Origin: an uncultured Collinsella sp. | Lineage (GTDB): Bacteria > Actinomycetota > Coriobacteriia > Coriobacteriales > Coriobacteriaceae | Direction of reading: 5' to 3' | Length of the DNA stretch: 7,228 nucleotides | Assembly: GCA_900542125.1 (NCBI GenBank) | Contig: UQMO01000079.1 | Location: 1 to 7,228, forward strand | Shown: positions 1 through 5,690 of the stretch, one piece after another | Numbering within the stretch: the first letter of the stretch is position 1 | Layout of the letters: every line of letters begins with the position of its first letter | Notes under the pieces: generated by a model | The model's database searches: none | The model's input: the letters and a program-made list of their open reading frames with translations, nothing else | What the model was told of the DNA's origin: nothing | Translations under genes and position numbers: made by a program

Positions 1-155
1 AGTTCGCGATCCCCGGCCTTGACGACGAGTTCCGCGTCATCGTCTCCCCGTGGATTCTGACGGTGCTCGTGACCGACCGCCTGGCTCGCTACTACGAGAC
101 GGTCACCAAGCATAACCTCAAGTATCGTCGCTACTATCACCAGTTCGACTACTAA
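1..155 (+). CDS. SIS-domain sugar-phosphate deglycase/isomerase, C-terminal end (partial, FrlB-like)
   Basis: Only the last 51 codons are present, reading from base 3 to the TAA at 153-155; the gene starts upstream of the window. The visible protein contains the stretch SPWILTVLVTDRLARYYE and ends RRYYHQFDY. From memory of the family, this matches the end of fructoselysine-6-phosphate deglycase FrlB: a PW/PF segment, then an amphipathic helix, then a terminal RRYY/RRYM...EY or DY motif. SIS enzymes of this group cleave or isomerise phosphorylated sugar conjugates in the cytoplasm. EIIA begins 46 bp after the stop with no terminator between, so the gene is probably the first or an early member of the PTS operon and acts on the phosphorylated product of that PTS. 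The exact substrate cannot be read from this fragment. A glucosamine-phosphate-type isomerase is the main alternative. Confidence 0.72.
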   Translation, partial: FAIPGLDDEFRVIVSPWILTVLVTDRLARYYETVTKHNLKYRRYYHQFDY

Positions 156-201
156 AGAAAACGGGTGCGGGAACGTGCCGGGCTATTGAGAGGAACACAG
201 A

Positions 202-621
202 ATGAGACAGTACATCATCGCCAGCCATGCGCACTTCGCTACCGGCATCAAGGAGAGCGTCGAGCTGCTCTCGGGCGCTCGCGACAACGTCCACGATCTT
301 TCGATGTTCGTCGATGGCCGCATGGACGTGGCCGAGGAGGCCCAAAAACTGCTGGCAGGCATGTCTGCTGACGATGATGTCGTTGTCTGCACCGACCTCT
401 TTGGCGGCAGCGTCAACAACGAGTTCACCAAGATCGTCCAGACGCGTCCCCGCACGTACCTCGTTACCAACATGAACCTTCCTCTCCTCATCCAGTTGCT
501 GTTCTCTGACGAGTCGGCGCCGGTTGAGGAGACGATTCGCGCCATCGTCGCTGCGGACGATACGCGCGTGAAGTTTGTCAACGATCTTTTGGTCGATGAC
601 GACGAGGAAGAAGAGTTCTAA
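202..621 (+). CDS. PTS mannose-family EIIA component
   Basis: This is a 139-residue cytoplasmic phosphocarrier that takes phosphate from HPr and passes it to EIIB. The N-terminus has the family pattern IIASHAHFATGI, and His9 (in the SHA/SHG position) is the expected phosphorylated histidine. The TDLFGGSVNNEF motif (residues 64-75) carries the conserved Asp-rich loop near the active site. TNMNLPLLIQLL (89-100) is the usual 'NLPLL' helix. The length is normal for a free-standing EIIA domain, so EIIA and EIIB are separate here rather than fused as in E. coli ManX. The ATG at 202 is preceded by a GAGAGGA ribosome site at a suitable distance. Unusually, the protein ends in a strongly acidic tail, VDDDEEEEF. 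EIIB follows after 57 bp. No EIIA lies beside the second EIIC/EIID pair, so this one may serve both. Confidence 0.96.
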   Translation: MRQYIIASHAHFATGIKESVELLSGARDNVHDLSMFVDGRMDVAEEAQKLLAGMSADDDVVVCTDLFGGSVNNEFTKIVQTRPRTYLVTNMNLPLLIQLLFSDESAPVEETIRAIVAADDTRVKFVNDLLVDDDEEEEF

Positions 622-641
622 TCCGCAGCACCTACTGACAC

Positions 642-654
642 GCCGTAAGACGGC
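642..654 (+). other. Small intercistronic hairpin between EIIA and EIIB
   Basis: GCCGT (642-646) can pair with ACGGC (650-654) around a three-base AAG loop. There is no following T-run, so it is not a terminator. It could be a minor mRNA-stability or processing element, or chance. Confidence 0.3.
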
Positions 655-678
655 ACAAGACCTTTGGGGGGTCACATT

Positions 679-1161
679 ATGATTCAGCTACTTCGCGTTG
701 ACCATCGCCTGCTTCACGGCCAGGTCGCAGTTTCCTGGGTTCAGGGCCTCGGCTCCAACTGCATCTTCTGCGTGGGCGATAAGGTCGCCAACGACCCGGT
801 GTGGAAGACGACGCTCAAGATGGGCAAGCCTGCCGGCTGCAAGCTCGTCATCAAGGATATGGCGAATGCCATCGAGGCCATTAACTCGGGCGTGACTGAC
901 AAATACAAGATGATCATCTGCGTCGCCACCATCGCCGAGGCAAAGCAGCTTGTTGAGGGCTGCCCGCAGATTAAGTCGGTCAACCTGGGCAACACCAAGC
1001 CCAAGGACGAGAAGCGTCCCGATGCTCGTCAGGTCTCTCGTCAGATCTTCCTGACCGCGGCCGAGGAAGCCGATGTGCGCGAGATGCTGGATCGTGGCGT
1101 TGAGGTCGAGATTCGACCCCTGGCCGCTGACCCCAAGGTTGACTGCGCCAGCGTGCTCTAG
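679..1161 (+). CDS. PTS mannose-family EIIB component
   Basis: This is a 160-residue cytoplasmic phosphotransfer protein that accepts phosphate from EIIA and phosphorylates the sugar bound by EIIC/EIID. The N-terminal motif RVDHRLLHGQV (residues 6-16) is the EIIB signature, usually R-[IV]-D-x-R-[LF]-[IL]-H-G-Q-V, and His13 is the expected phospho-histidine. Later family features are VNLGN (101-105) and the C-terminal 'RGVEVEIRPLAADPK' region. The ATG at 679 is preferred: a G-rich ribosome site (666-671) lies 7 nt upstream, and it puts the HGQ motif at the normal distance from the N-terminus. A TTG at 664 is in frame but lies within that G-run. It is the third cistron of the SIS-EIIA-EIIB-EIIC-EIID operon. 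The length is typical of the family. Confidence 0.96.
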   Translation: MIQLLRVDHRLLHGQVAVSWVQGLGSNCIFCVGDKVANDPVWKTTLKMGKPAGCKLVIKDMANAIEAINSGVTDKYKMIICVATIAEAKQLVEGCPQIKSVNLGNTKPKDEKRPDARQVSRQIFLTAAEEADVREMLDRGVEVEIRPLAADPKVDCASVL

Positions 1162-1172
1162 GCGTTTGAATT

Positions 1173-1208
1173 CGAAGAGTCTGAGCTCTTCGTAGTGTCC
1201 TATTAGGA
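1173..1208 (+). promoter_or_regulatory. Intercistronic hairpin and palindrome ahead of the first EIIC
   Basis: CGAAGAG (1173-1179) and CTCTTCG (1186-1192) form a perfect 7-bp stem with a six-base loop, without a T-run. Directly after it, TCCTATTAGGA (1198-1208) is a perfect 11-base palindrome that overlaps the start of the ribosome site (AGGAAAGGGGG). The hairpin may set mRNA stability or EIIC translation relative to EIIB. This role is inferred from position alone. Confidence 0.4.
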
Positions 1209-1219
1209 AAGGGGGATAT

Positions 1220-1993
1220 ATGCTTACCCAAGCAATCCTCATCGGACTTATCGCCGCATTTGGTAAGTTCGACTGCCAGCTCGGTACGCTCTATGCGTTC
1301 CGCCCCATCGTCCTGTGCCCGCTCGTGGGTCTGGTGCTGGGGGACCTTCAGTCCGGCCTCGCGATCGGTGCGAGTCTGGAGCTGCTGTTCATGGGCTCGA
1401 TCTCCATCGGCGCCTACGTGCCGCCTGATGAGACGATCGGCGGCGTGCTCGCCTGCGCCTTCGCTATCCAGCTGGGCCAGAGCACCGAGGCAGCCATCGC
1501 GCTTGCCATGCCCATCGCTACGCTGTGCCTTGCCATCAAGAACATCCTCAACGCCGCCCTGCCGATCCTGGTTGACCGCGCTGATGTCTTCTCCGGCCAG
1601 GGCAACCTTAAGGGTGTCTATGCGATGCACTTCCTGATCGGTTTAACCGGCATCATCATGGCGTTCCTGCTGTGCTCGCTGTCGTTCTATCTGGGTGCTG
1701 ACGCTATCCAGGGCGTGCTCGACTTTATCCCCGACTTTGTTCTTGCTGGCTTTGGCGTTGCCGCCAACATCCTGCCGGCCATGGGCTTCGCCATGCTCGG
1801 CCGCCTGGTGCTCACCAAGCAGCTCGTGCCCTTCTACTTCCTGGGCTTCCTGCTGTGCTCCTACGCCAACGTGCCCGTCCTGGGCGTCGCCCTGATCGCC
1901 ATCATCATCGGCATCGACAAGTTCGACCTGCTCGGCCTGGGCGGAGCCCAGCCCCAGCTCTCCGCGGAAGGGGATGAGGACGATGACTTCTAG
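1220..1993 (+). CDS. PTS mannose-family EIIC component (copy 1)
   Basis: This is a 257-residue integral membrane permease subunit that forms the sugar-translocating unit with EIID. The protein is almost entirely hydrophobic segments. The segment from ASLELLFMGS to YVPPDE (residues 51-71) is the characteristic EIIC motif, and FRPIVLCPLVGLVLGD (27-42) is another conserved helix. The ATG at 1220 follows a strong GGAAAGGGGG site. The C-terminus is an acidic tail, GDEDDDF, and its coding sequence doubles as the ribosome site and start of EIID, so the two genes overlap and are probably translationally coupled. Residues 179-257 are identical to copy 2 at 4012, while residues 101-178 differ at about 35 of 78 positions. 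Substrate specificity cannot be read from the sequence. Confidence 0.96.
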   Translation: MLTQAILIGLIAAFGKFDCQLGTLYAFRPIVLCPLVGLVLGDLQSGLAIGASLELLFMGSISIGAYVPPDETIGGVLACAFAIQLGQSTEAAIALAMPIATLCLAIKNILNAALPILVDRADVFSGQGNLKGVYAMHFLIGLTGIIMAFLLCSLSFYLGADAIQGVLDFIPDFVLAGFGVAANILPAMGFAMLGRLVLTKQLVPFYFLGFLLCSYANVPVLGVALIAIIIGIDKFDLLGLGGAQPQLSAEGDEDDDF

Positions 1994-2806
1994 TCCCGAG
2001 AACAAGATCACGCGCTCCGACCTCGTCAAGAGCGCCGTCAACGTCGGCGCCCTGGGCATGGAGTTCTCCTGGACCTACTACAAGCAGATGAACATCGCCT
2101 TCTGCCTGATGGTCGCCAACATGCTCAAGAAGATCTACGCCGGCCGCCCCGACGACTACGCCGAGGCCCTGCACCGCCACTGCGCGTTCTTCAACATCAC
2201 CGTCCAGTTCGCCCCGTTCGTCGGCGGCATCGCGATGGCCATGGAGGAGAAGGTCGCCCGCGGCGAGATCGAGCCCGAGAGCGTCAACGACGTCAAGGCC
2301 GCCCTCATGGGCCCGCTGTCCGGCATCGGCGACTCCATCTTCCTGTCGACGCTGCGCGTGGTCGCCGCCGCGGTGGGCATCAGCCTGTGCCAGGCCGGCA
2401 ACCCCTTCGGCCCCATCGCCTTCCTGCTCATCTACAACGTCCCCGGCTTCGCGCTGCGCGTCTGGGGCGCCGTCAAGGGCTACGAGCTGGGCGTGGGCTT
2501 CCTGGACGAGGCCCAGAGGACCGGCCTCATGCAGAAGATCATGACCTGCGTGGGCATCGTGGGCGTCATGGTCGTGGGCGCCATGTGCAAGGACATGTTC
2601 TGGGCCAGCATCCCGGTGGCCATCGGCTCGGGCGACGACGCCCAGACCCTCCAGGACATCCTGGACGGCATCATGCCCGGCATGCTCGGCATGATCGCCT
2701 TCTGGCTGTACTACTGGCTGCTGTCCAAGAAGATCAACCCCATGGTGCTGATCGTGGCCACCATGGTCGTGGGCATCATCGGCGCGTTCTTCGGCGTGCT
2801 GGCGTA
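1760..2806 (+). repeat. 1,047-bp perfect direct repeat, copy A
   Basis: This stretch is identical base for base to 4552-5598, at a constant offset of 2,792. It runs from EIIC codon 181 to the second base of the EIID stop codon. The bases just outside differ at both ends: T1759 versus G4551, and TAG versus TAA stop. No terminal inverted repeats, transposase or target-site duplication are visible, so it is not an insertion sequence. Gene conversion or recent segmental duplication is the likely origin. Confidence 0.97.
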
Positions 2807-2807
2807 G
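1983..2807 (+). CDS. PTS mannose-family EIID component (copy 1)
   Basis: This 274-residue subunit pairs with EIIC in the membrane sugar channel. EIID is the diagnostic subunit of the mannose PTS family. Visible family motifs are HRHCAFFN (residues 64-71), PFVGGIAMAMEE (78-89) and ALMGPLSGIGDSIF (107-120), followed by several hydrophobic segments. The C-terminal half ends in a membrane helix (INPMVLIVATMVVGIIG). I chose the ATG at 1983 because AAGGGG (1968-1973) is then 9 nt upstream. An in-frame ATG at 1974 would add three residues but sits directly against that site. The gene overlaps the end of EIIC by 11 bp. Codons end in G or C almost throughout. The protein is 100% identical to the second EIID at 4775-5599. 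Confidence 0.96.
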   Translation: MTSSPENKITRSDLVKSAVNVGALGMEFSWTYYKQMNIAFCLMVANMLKKIYAGRPDDYAEALHRHCAFFNITVQFAPFVGGIAMAMEEKVARGEIEPESVNDVKAALMGPLSGIGDSIFLSTLRVVAAAVGISLCQAGNPFGPIAFLLIYNVPGFALRVWGAVKGYELGVGFLDEAQRTGLMQKIMTCVGIVGVMVVGAMCKDMFWASIPVAIGSGDDAQTLQDILDGIMPGMLGMIAFWLYYWLLSKKINPMVLIVATMVVGIIGAFFGVLA

Positions 2808-2836
2808 GTTCCTGCGTTTTATTCTGCCCCCAAGGG

Positions 2837-2867
2837 AAACGGCGACCCGCTGCGGTCGCCGTTTTTT
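2837..2867 (+). terminator. Intrinsic terminator after the first PTS operon
   Basis: AAACGGCGACC (2837-2847) pairs perfectly with GGTCGCCG plus TTT (2854-2864) around a six-base loop (CGCTGC), followed by a T-run to 2867. It lies 30 bp after the EIID stop and only 28 bp before the GTG start of the EamA gene, so that gene must depend on readthrough or on a promoter inside this short gap. Confidence 0.92.
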
Positions 2868-2895
2868 ATTACCGAAAGCTAGCTGGAGGTGCTTC

Positions 2896-3786
2896 GTGAT
2901 TCGATCTGACAATCCGCCCGATAATGGCGTGAGCGGGGCGATGTATCTATTTGGCACGGCGCTCTTGTGGAGTTTTATTGGCATCCTCGTTCGCGCCAAT
3001 TCGCAGTCAGCTCTTTTGATCGGTGCCGTTACGGCAATATTTATGGCGCTCTTTATCCTGCTCGTCGGCAGGCCCATCCTCCGCGTCAGCCGTCTTATTG
3101 TCCTTGTGGCCGTCTGCAACTTCGTGACGGGCACCACGTTTAACTGTGCCAACCAGCTCACGACGGTCGGCAACGCGATCGTCCTGCAGTACACCTCGAT
3201 GATTTTCGTTATCGTGTATCAATCGCTCGCAACTCGCACGTTGCCCTCGCCTGCGAAGATTGCCTCCGTGGTGGTTGCTTTTACGGGTATGGGACTTTTC
3301 TTTTTAGGCGATTTAAGTGCCGAGGGCATGCTCGGCAACCTGCTTGCCGTCATTTCGGGCGCCACCTTTGGGCTGTGTTTCTTTTTGAACTCTCGCCCCG
3401 ATGCGTCGCCCATGGTGTCCTCGCTCATCTCCTGCGGTATCTCGATGTTGCCGATCGTCTATTTTGCCGGTGCCCTAGACTCCGTGAGACCGTTTGAGTG
3501 GGGGCTTATGCTGGTGCACGGCCTTTTTTGCAGTGGCCTTGCGAGCGTGCTGTATGCCAAGGGGATTGCGCGCACCAACGCGTTTGCGGCCAACTTGGTC
3601 TGCATGAGCGAGGTCGTGCTCGCTCCCTGCTGGTCGGCGCTCCTCTTTGGCGAGGTCTTTCGCTGGAACGAGTTTTTGGGCGCGGCGATAATCGTTTTGG
3701 TGATTGTAGGCAACTTGGCATACGATGCCTTTGGCGATGGCTTTCTGGTGGCGCTTGTCCGCCATCGAAACAAAGAGCGCGCCTGA
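2896..3786 (+). CDS. EamA/DMT-superfamily membrane transporter
   Basis: This is a 296-residue protein with about ten hydrophobic segments, arranged as two EamA-type halves (roughly residues 14-140 and 148-280). Family-like stretches are ANQLTTVGNAIVLQYTSMIF in the first half and GIARTNAFAANLVCMSEVVL followed by LLFGE in the second. Proteins of this superfamily are secondary carriers for metabolites, often amino-acid or sugar-phosphate exporters. The substrate here is unknown. The start is GTG at 2896, supported by GGAGGT (2885-2890) 5 nt upstream. The gene lies just behind the PTS terminator and before the promoter of the second EIIC/EIID unit. Its codon use (many TTT, TTG, GGC mixes) is less G/C-ending than that of the PTS genes. 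No convincing terminator follows it. It may export a by-product of the PTS substrate, which is inference from context only. Confidence 0.88.
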   Translation: MIRSDNPPDNGVSGAMYLFGTALLWSFIGILVRANSQSALLIGAVTAIFMALFILLVGRPILRVSRLIVLVAVCNFVTGTTFNCANQLTTVGNAIVLQYTSMIFVIVYQSLATRTLPSPAKIASVVVAFTGMGLFFLGDLSAEGMLGNLLAVISGATFGLCFFLNSRPDASPMVSSLISCGISMLPIVYFAGALDSVRPFEWGLMLVHGLFCSGLASVLYAKGIARTNAFAANLVCMSEVVLAPCWSALLFGEVFRWNEFLGAAIIVLVIVGNLAYDAFGDGFLVALVRHRNKERA

Positions 3787-3829
3787 TAGGATACGTCTGC
3801 CGTTTACGGTAAAAAACACCCCGCTGAGC

Positions 3830-3877
3830 GAGTGGTATTAAATAGTAAGAACCTGCATATCTATAATTGGTATCAAA
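3830..3877 (+). promoter_or_regulatory. Promoter with repeated TGGTAT operator-like boxes, upstream of the second EIIC
   Basis: A perfect -10 hexamer TATAAT lies at 3862-3867, with a weak -35 TTAAAT at 3838-3843 (18-bp spacer). The predicted transcript start is near 3874. TGGTATTAA (3833-3841) overlaps the -35 and TGGTATCAA (3868-3876) follows the -10. They are direct repeats exactly 35 bp apart. The same arrangement occurs at 6981-7027. The weak -35 and flanking boxes suggest control by a DNA-binding regulator. A GntR/HutC-type sugar-responsive repressor would fit, but none is encoded in this window. Confidence 0.75.
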
Positions 3878-3888
3878 TCATTTGTACC
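3869..3888 (+). promoter_or_regulatory. Imperfect dyad at the predicted transcription start
   Basis: GGTATCAAAT (3869-3878) is mirrored by ATTTGTACC (3880-3888) around C3879, with one unpaired T. It overlaps the downstream TGGTATCAA box. It could be a full operator for a dimeric regulator or the base of an RNA hairpin at the transcript 5' end. The corresponding region near 7019 keeps the TGGTATC box but not the dyad. Confidence 0.4.
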
Positions 3889-3991
3889 TGGCATGGGTGT
3901 TCGCAGCACACCAGGTACGCTTCGAGCCGTGTGATCGAACTCCCGGAATTGATATCAACAACGCGCGCGACGGGTGTGACGACGGTTCGAT
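3884..3991 (+). promoter_or_regulatory. Structured 5' leader of the second EIIC-EIID unit
   Basis: The leader between the predicted start (about 3874) and the ATG at 4012 is about 138 nt, long for this window. GTACCTGG (3884-3891) pairs perfectly with CCAGGTAC (3911-3918) around a 19-base loop. ATCGAAC (3934-3940) pairs with GTTCGAT (3985-3991), enclosing a perfect palindrome TTGATATCAA (3949-3958) that resembles the operator boxes. No T-run follows either stem, so neither is a simple terminator. A role in translational or protein-mediated control is possible. It matches no riboswitch class that I recognise. Confidence 0.4.
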
Positions 3992-4011
3992 ATTCCTTAT
4001 TGGGAGGAATT

Positions 4012-4785
4012 ATGCTTGTCCAAGCAATCCTCGTCGGCTTAGTCGGAGCGTTTGGATGCCTCGACTACCAGCTCGGCACCCTCTACGCGTTCCGCCCCAT
4101 CGTCCTGTGCCCGCTCGTGGGCCTGGTGCTGGGGGACCTGCAGACTGGCCTTGCCGTAGGTGCAAGCCTTGAGCTGCTGTTCATGGGCTCGATCTCCATC
4201 GGCGCCTACGTGCCGCCTAACGAAACCGTCGGCGGCGTGCTCGCCTGCGCGTTTGCCATTCAGCTCGGTCAGGGTACCGAGACGGCCATCGCACTCGCCA
4301 TGCCCATCGCCGTCCTTTCGCTGACGATCGGCAACATTACCAACGCTCTGTTCGCCGTGTTTGTCGACATGGCAGACAAGTTCGCCCTCAAGGGAAACCT
4401 CAAAGGCATCTACGCCGTTCATTGGGGACTTGGACTTTGGGGCTGCCTCGAGTACTTCCTGCTGTGTGGCGGCGCCTTCTATCTGGGTTCCGGCGCCATC
4501 CAGGGCCTGCTCGACTTCATCCCGCCCTTTGTGATTGACGGTTGCGGCGTGGCCGCCAACATCCTGCCGGCCATGGGCTTCGCCATGCTCGGCCGCCTGG
4601 TGCTCACCAAGCAGCTCGTGCCCTTCTACTTCCTGGGCTTCCTGCTGTGCTCCTACGCCAACGTGCCCGTCCTGGGCGTCGCCCTGATCGCCATCATCAT
4701 CGGCATCGACAAGTTCGACCTGCTCGGCCTGGGCGGAGCCCAGCCCCAGCTCTCCGCGGAAGGGGATGAGGACGATGACTTCTAG
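4012..4785 (+). CDS. PTS mannose-family EIIC component (copy 2, mosaic paralogue)
   Basis: This is a 257-residue EIIC of the same length as copy 1, beginning MLVQAILVGLVGAFG. The ATG at 4012 is chosen because GGGAGGA lies just upstream and because the start then aligns exactly with copy 1. The open frame runs back to a GTG at 3832, but that extension crosses the promoter and leader. Residues 51-71 carry the EIIC motif, with Asn70 replacing Asp70 of copy 1. Compared with copy 1, I count about 13 differences in residues 1-100, about 35 in residues 101-178 and none in 179-257. Changes in the middle segment include charged or bulky swaps such as K107G, M147E and V123K (copy 1 to copy 2). It is the first gene of a unit with EIID but no EIIA or EIIB, so phosphotransfer must come from other EIIA/EIIB proteins, probably those at 202-1161. 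Confidence 0.95.
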   Translation: MLVQAILVGLVGAFGCLDYQLGTLYAFRPIVLCPLVGLVLGDLQTGLAVGASLELLFMGSISIGAYVPPNETVGGVLACAFAIQLGQGTETAIALAMPIAVLSLTIGNITNALFAVFVDMADKFALKGNLKGIYAVHWGLGLWGCLEYFLLCGGAFYLGSGAIQGLLDFIPPFVIDGCGVAANILPAMGFAMLGRLVLTKQLVPFYFLGFLLCSYANVPVLGVALIAIIIGIDKFDLLGLGGAQPQLSAEGDEDDDF

Positions 4786-5598
4786 TCCCGAGAACAAGAT
4801 CACGCGCTCCGACCTCGTCAAGAGCGCCGTCAACGTCGGCGCCCTGGGCATGGAGTTCTCCTGGACCTACTACAAGCAGATGAACATCGCCTTCTGCCTG
4901 ATGGTCGCCAACATGCTCAAGAAGATCTACGCCGGCCGCCCCGACGACTACGCCGAGGCCCTGCACCGCCACTGCGCGTTCTTCAACATCACCGTCCAGT
5001 TCGCCCCGTTCGTCGGCGGCATCGCGATGGCCATGGAGGAGAAGGTCGCCCGCGGCGAGATCGAGCCCGAGAGCGTCAACGACGTCAAGGCCGCCCTCAT
5101 GGGCCCGCTGTCCGGCATCGGCGACTCCATCTTCCTGTCGACGCTGCGCGTGGTCGCCGCCGCGGTGGGCATCAGCCTGTGCCAGGCCGGCAACCCCTTC
5201 GGCCCCATCGCCTTCCTGCTCATCTACAACGTCCCCGGCTTCGCGCTGCGCGTCTGGGGCGCCGTCAAGGGCTACGAGCTGGGCGTGGGCTTCCTGGACG
5301 AGGCCCAGAGGACCGGCCTCATGCAGAAGATCATGACCTGCGTGGGCATCGTGGGCGTCATGGTCGTGGGCGCCATGTGCAAGGACATGTTCTGGGCCAG
5401 CATCCCGGTGGCCATCGGCTCGGGCGACGACGCCCAGACCCTCCAGGACATCCTGGACGGCATCATGCCCGGCATGCTCGGCATGATCGCCTTCTGGCTG
5501 TACTACTGGCTGCTGTCCAAGAAGATCAACCCCATGGTGCTGATCGTGGCCACCATGGTCGTGGGCATCATCGGCGCGTTCTTCGGCGTGCTGGCGTA
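4552..5598 (+). repeat. 1,047-bp perfect direct repeat, copy B
   Basis: This stretch is identical to 1760-2806. The identity starts abruptly within EIIC at codon 181 and stops at the EIID stop codon. The flanking non-coding DNA of the two copies is unrelated, including the two terminators. Confidence 0.97.
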
Positions 5599-5599
5599 A
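4775..5599 (+). CDS. PTS mannose-family EIID component (copy 2, identical to copy 1)
   Basis: The 274-residue product is identical to the EIID at 1983-2807, and the DNA is identical except that the stop is TAA rather than TAG. The same family motifs are present at the same positions. The start at 4775 overlaps the EIIC stop by 11 bp and shares the ribosome site encoded by the EIIC acidic tail; an alternative in-frame ATG is at 4766. It pairs with the mosaic EIIC just upstream. Because the protein is identical to copy 1, mixed complexes of either EIID with either EIIC are expected (inference). A strong terminator follows 35 bp downstream. Confidence 0.96.
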   Translation: MTSSPENKITRSDLVKSAVNVGALGMEFSWTYYKQMNIAFCLMVANMLKKIYAGRPDDYAEALHRHCAFFNITVQFAPFVGGIAMAMEEKVARGEIEPESVNDVKAALMGPLSGIGDSIFLSTLRVVAAAVGISLCQAGNPFGPIAFLLIYNVPGFALRVWGAVKGYELGVGFLDEAQRTGLMQKIMTCVGIVGVMVVGAMCKDMFWASIPVAIGSGDDAQTLQDILDGIMPGMLGMIAFWLYYWLLSKKINPMVLIVATMVVGIIGAFFGVLA

Positions 5600-5634
5600 G
5601 GGCCCGGCTGCATAGACTGTCATTGCAACCTGGT

Positions 5635-5673
5635 AAGGGGATGGAGCGGGCCTATGCCCTCCATCCCCTTTTT
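5635..5673 (+). terminator. Intrinsic terminator after the second EIIC-EIID unit
   Basis: AAGGGGATGGAG (5635-5646) pairs perfectly over 12 bp with CTCCATCCCCTT (5659-5670), followed by T's through 5673. A short inner GGC/GCC stem is possible in the loop. The T-run ends 4 nt before the ribosome site of the MFS gene, leaving no room for a normal promoter downstream of it. Confidence 0.93.
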
Positions 5674-5690
5674 GTATAGAAGGAGTTCGT

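Noticed and set aside
118..675. Antisense open frame (185 codons) opposite EIIA
   Set aside because: Shadow of the well-supported EIIA gene. The product has no recognisable domain and begins in the upstream SIS gene.
664..678. TTG start for EIIB giving five extra residues
   Set aside because: The TTG lies inside the G-rich ribosome site. The ATG at 679 has correct spacing and gives the usual EIIB N-terminus.
1905..3194. Long antisense open frame (429 codons) over EIID, and its counterpart at 4697-5779 (360 codons)
   Set aside because: It lies opposite EIIC/EIID genes with clear family motifs. Its product is low-complexity and rich in H, D, A and G, as expected from the complement of G/C-ending codons. 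No ribosome site or family resemblance was seen.
3832..4011. 60-codon N-terminal extension of the second EIIC from a GTG at 3832
   Set aside because: It crosses a perfect TATAAT and the operator boxes, has no hydrophobic or EIIC-like content, and the ATG at 4012 aligns exactly with the first EIIC and has a strong ribosome site.
1760..5598. The identical repeats as an insertion sequence or composite transposon
   Set aside because: The repeats are permease coding sequence starting mid-gene, with no transposase, terminal inverted repeats or target duplications at 1760, 2806, 4552 or 5598.
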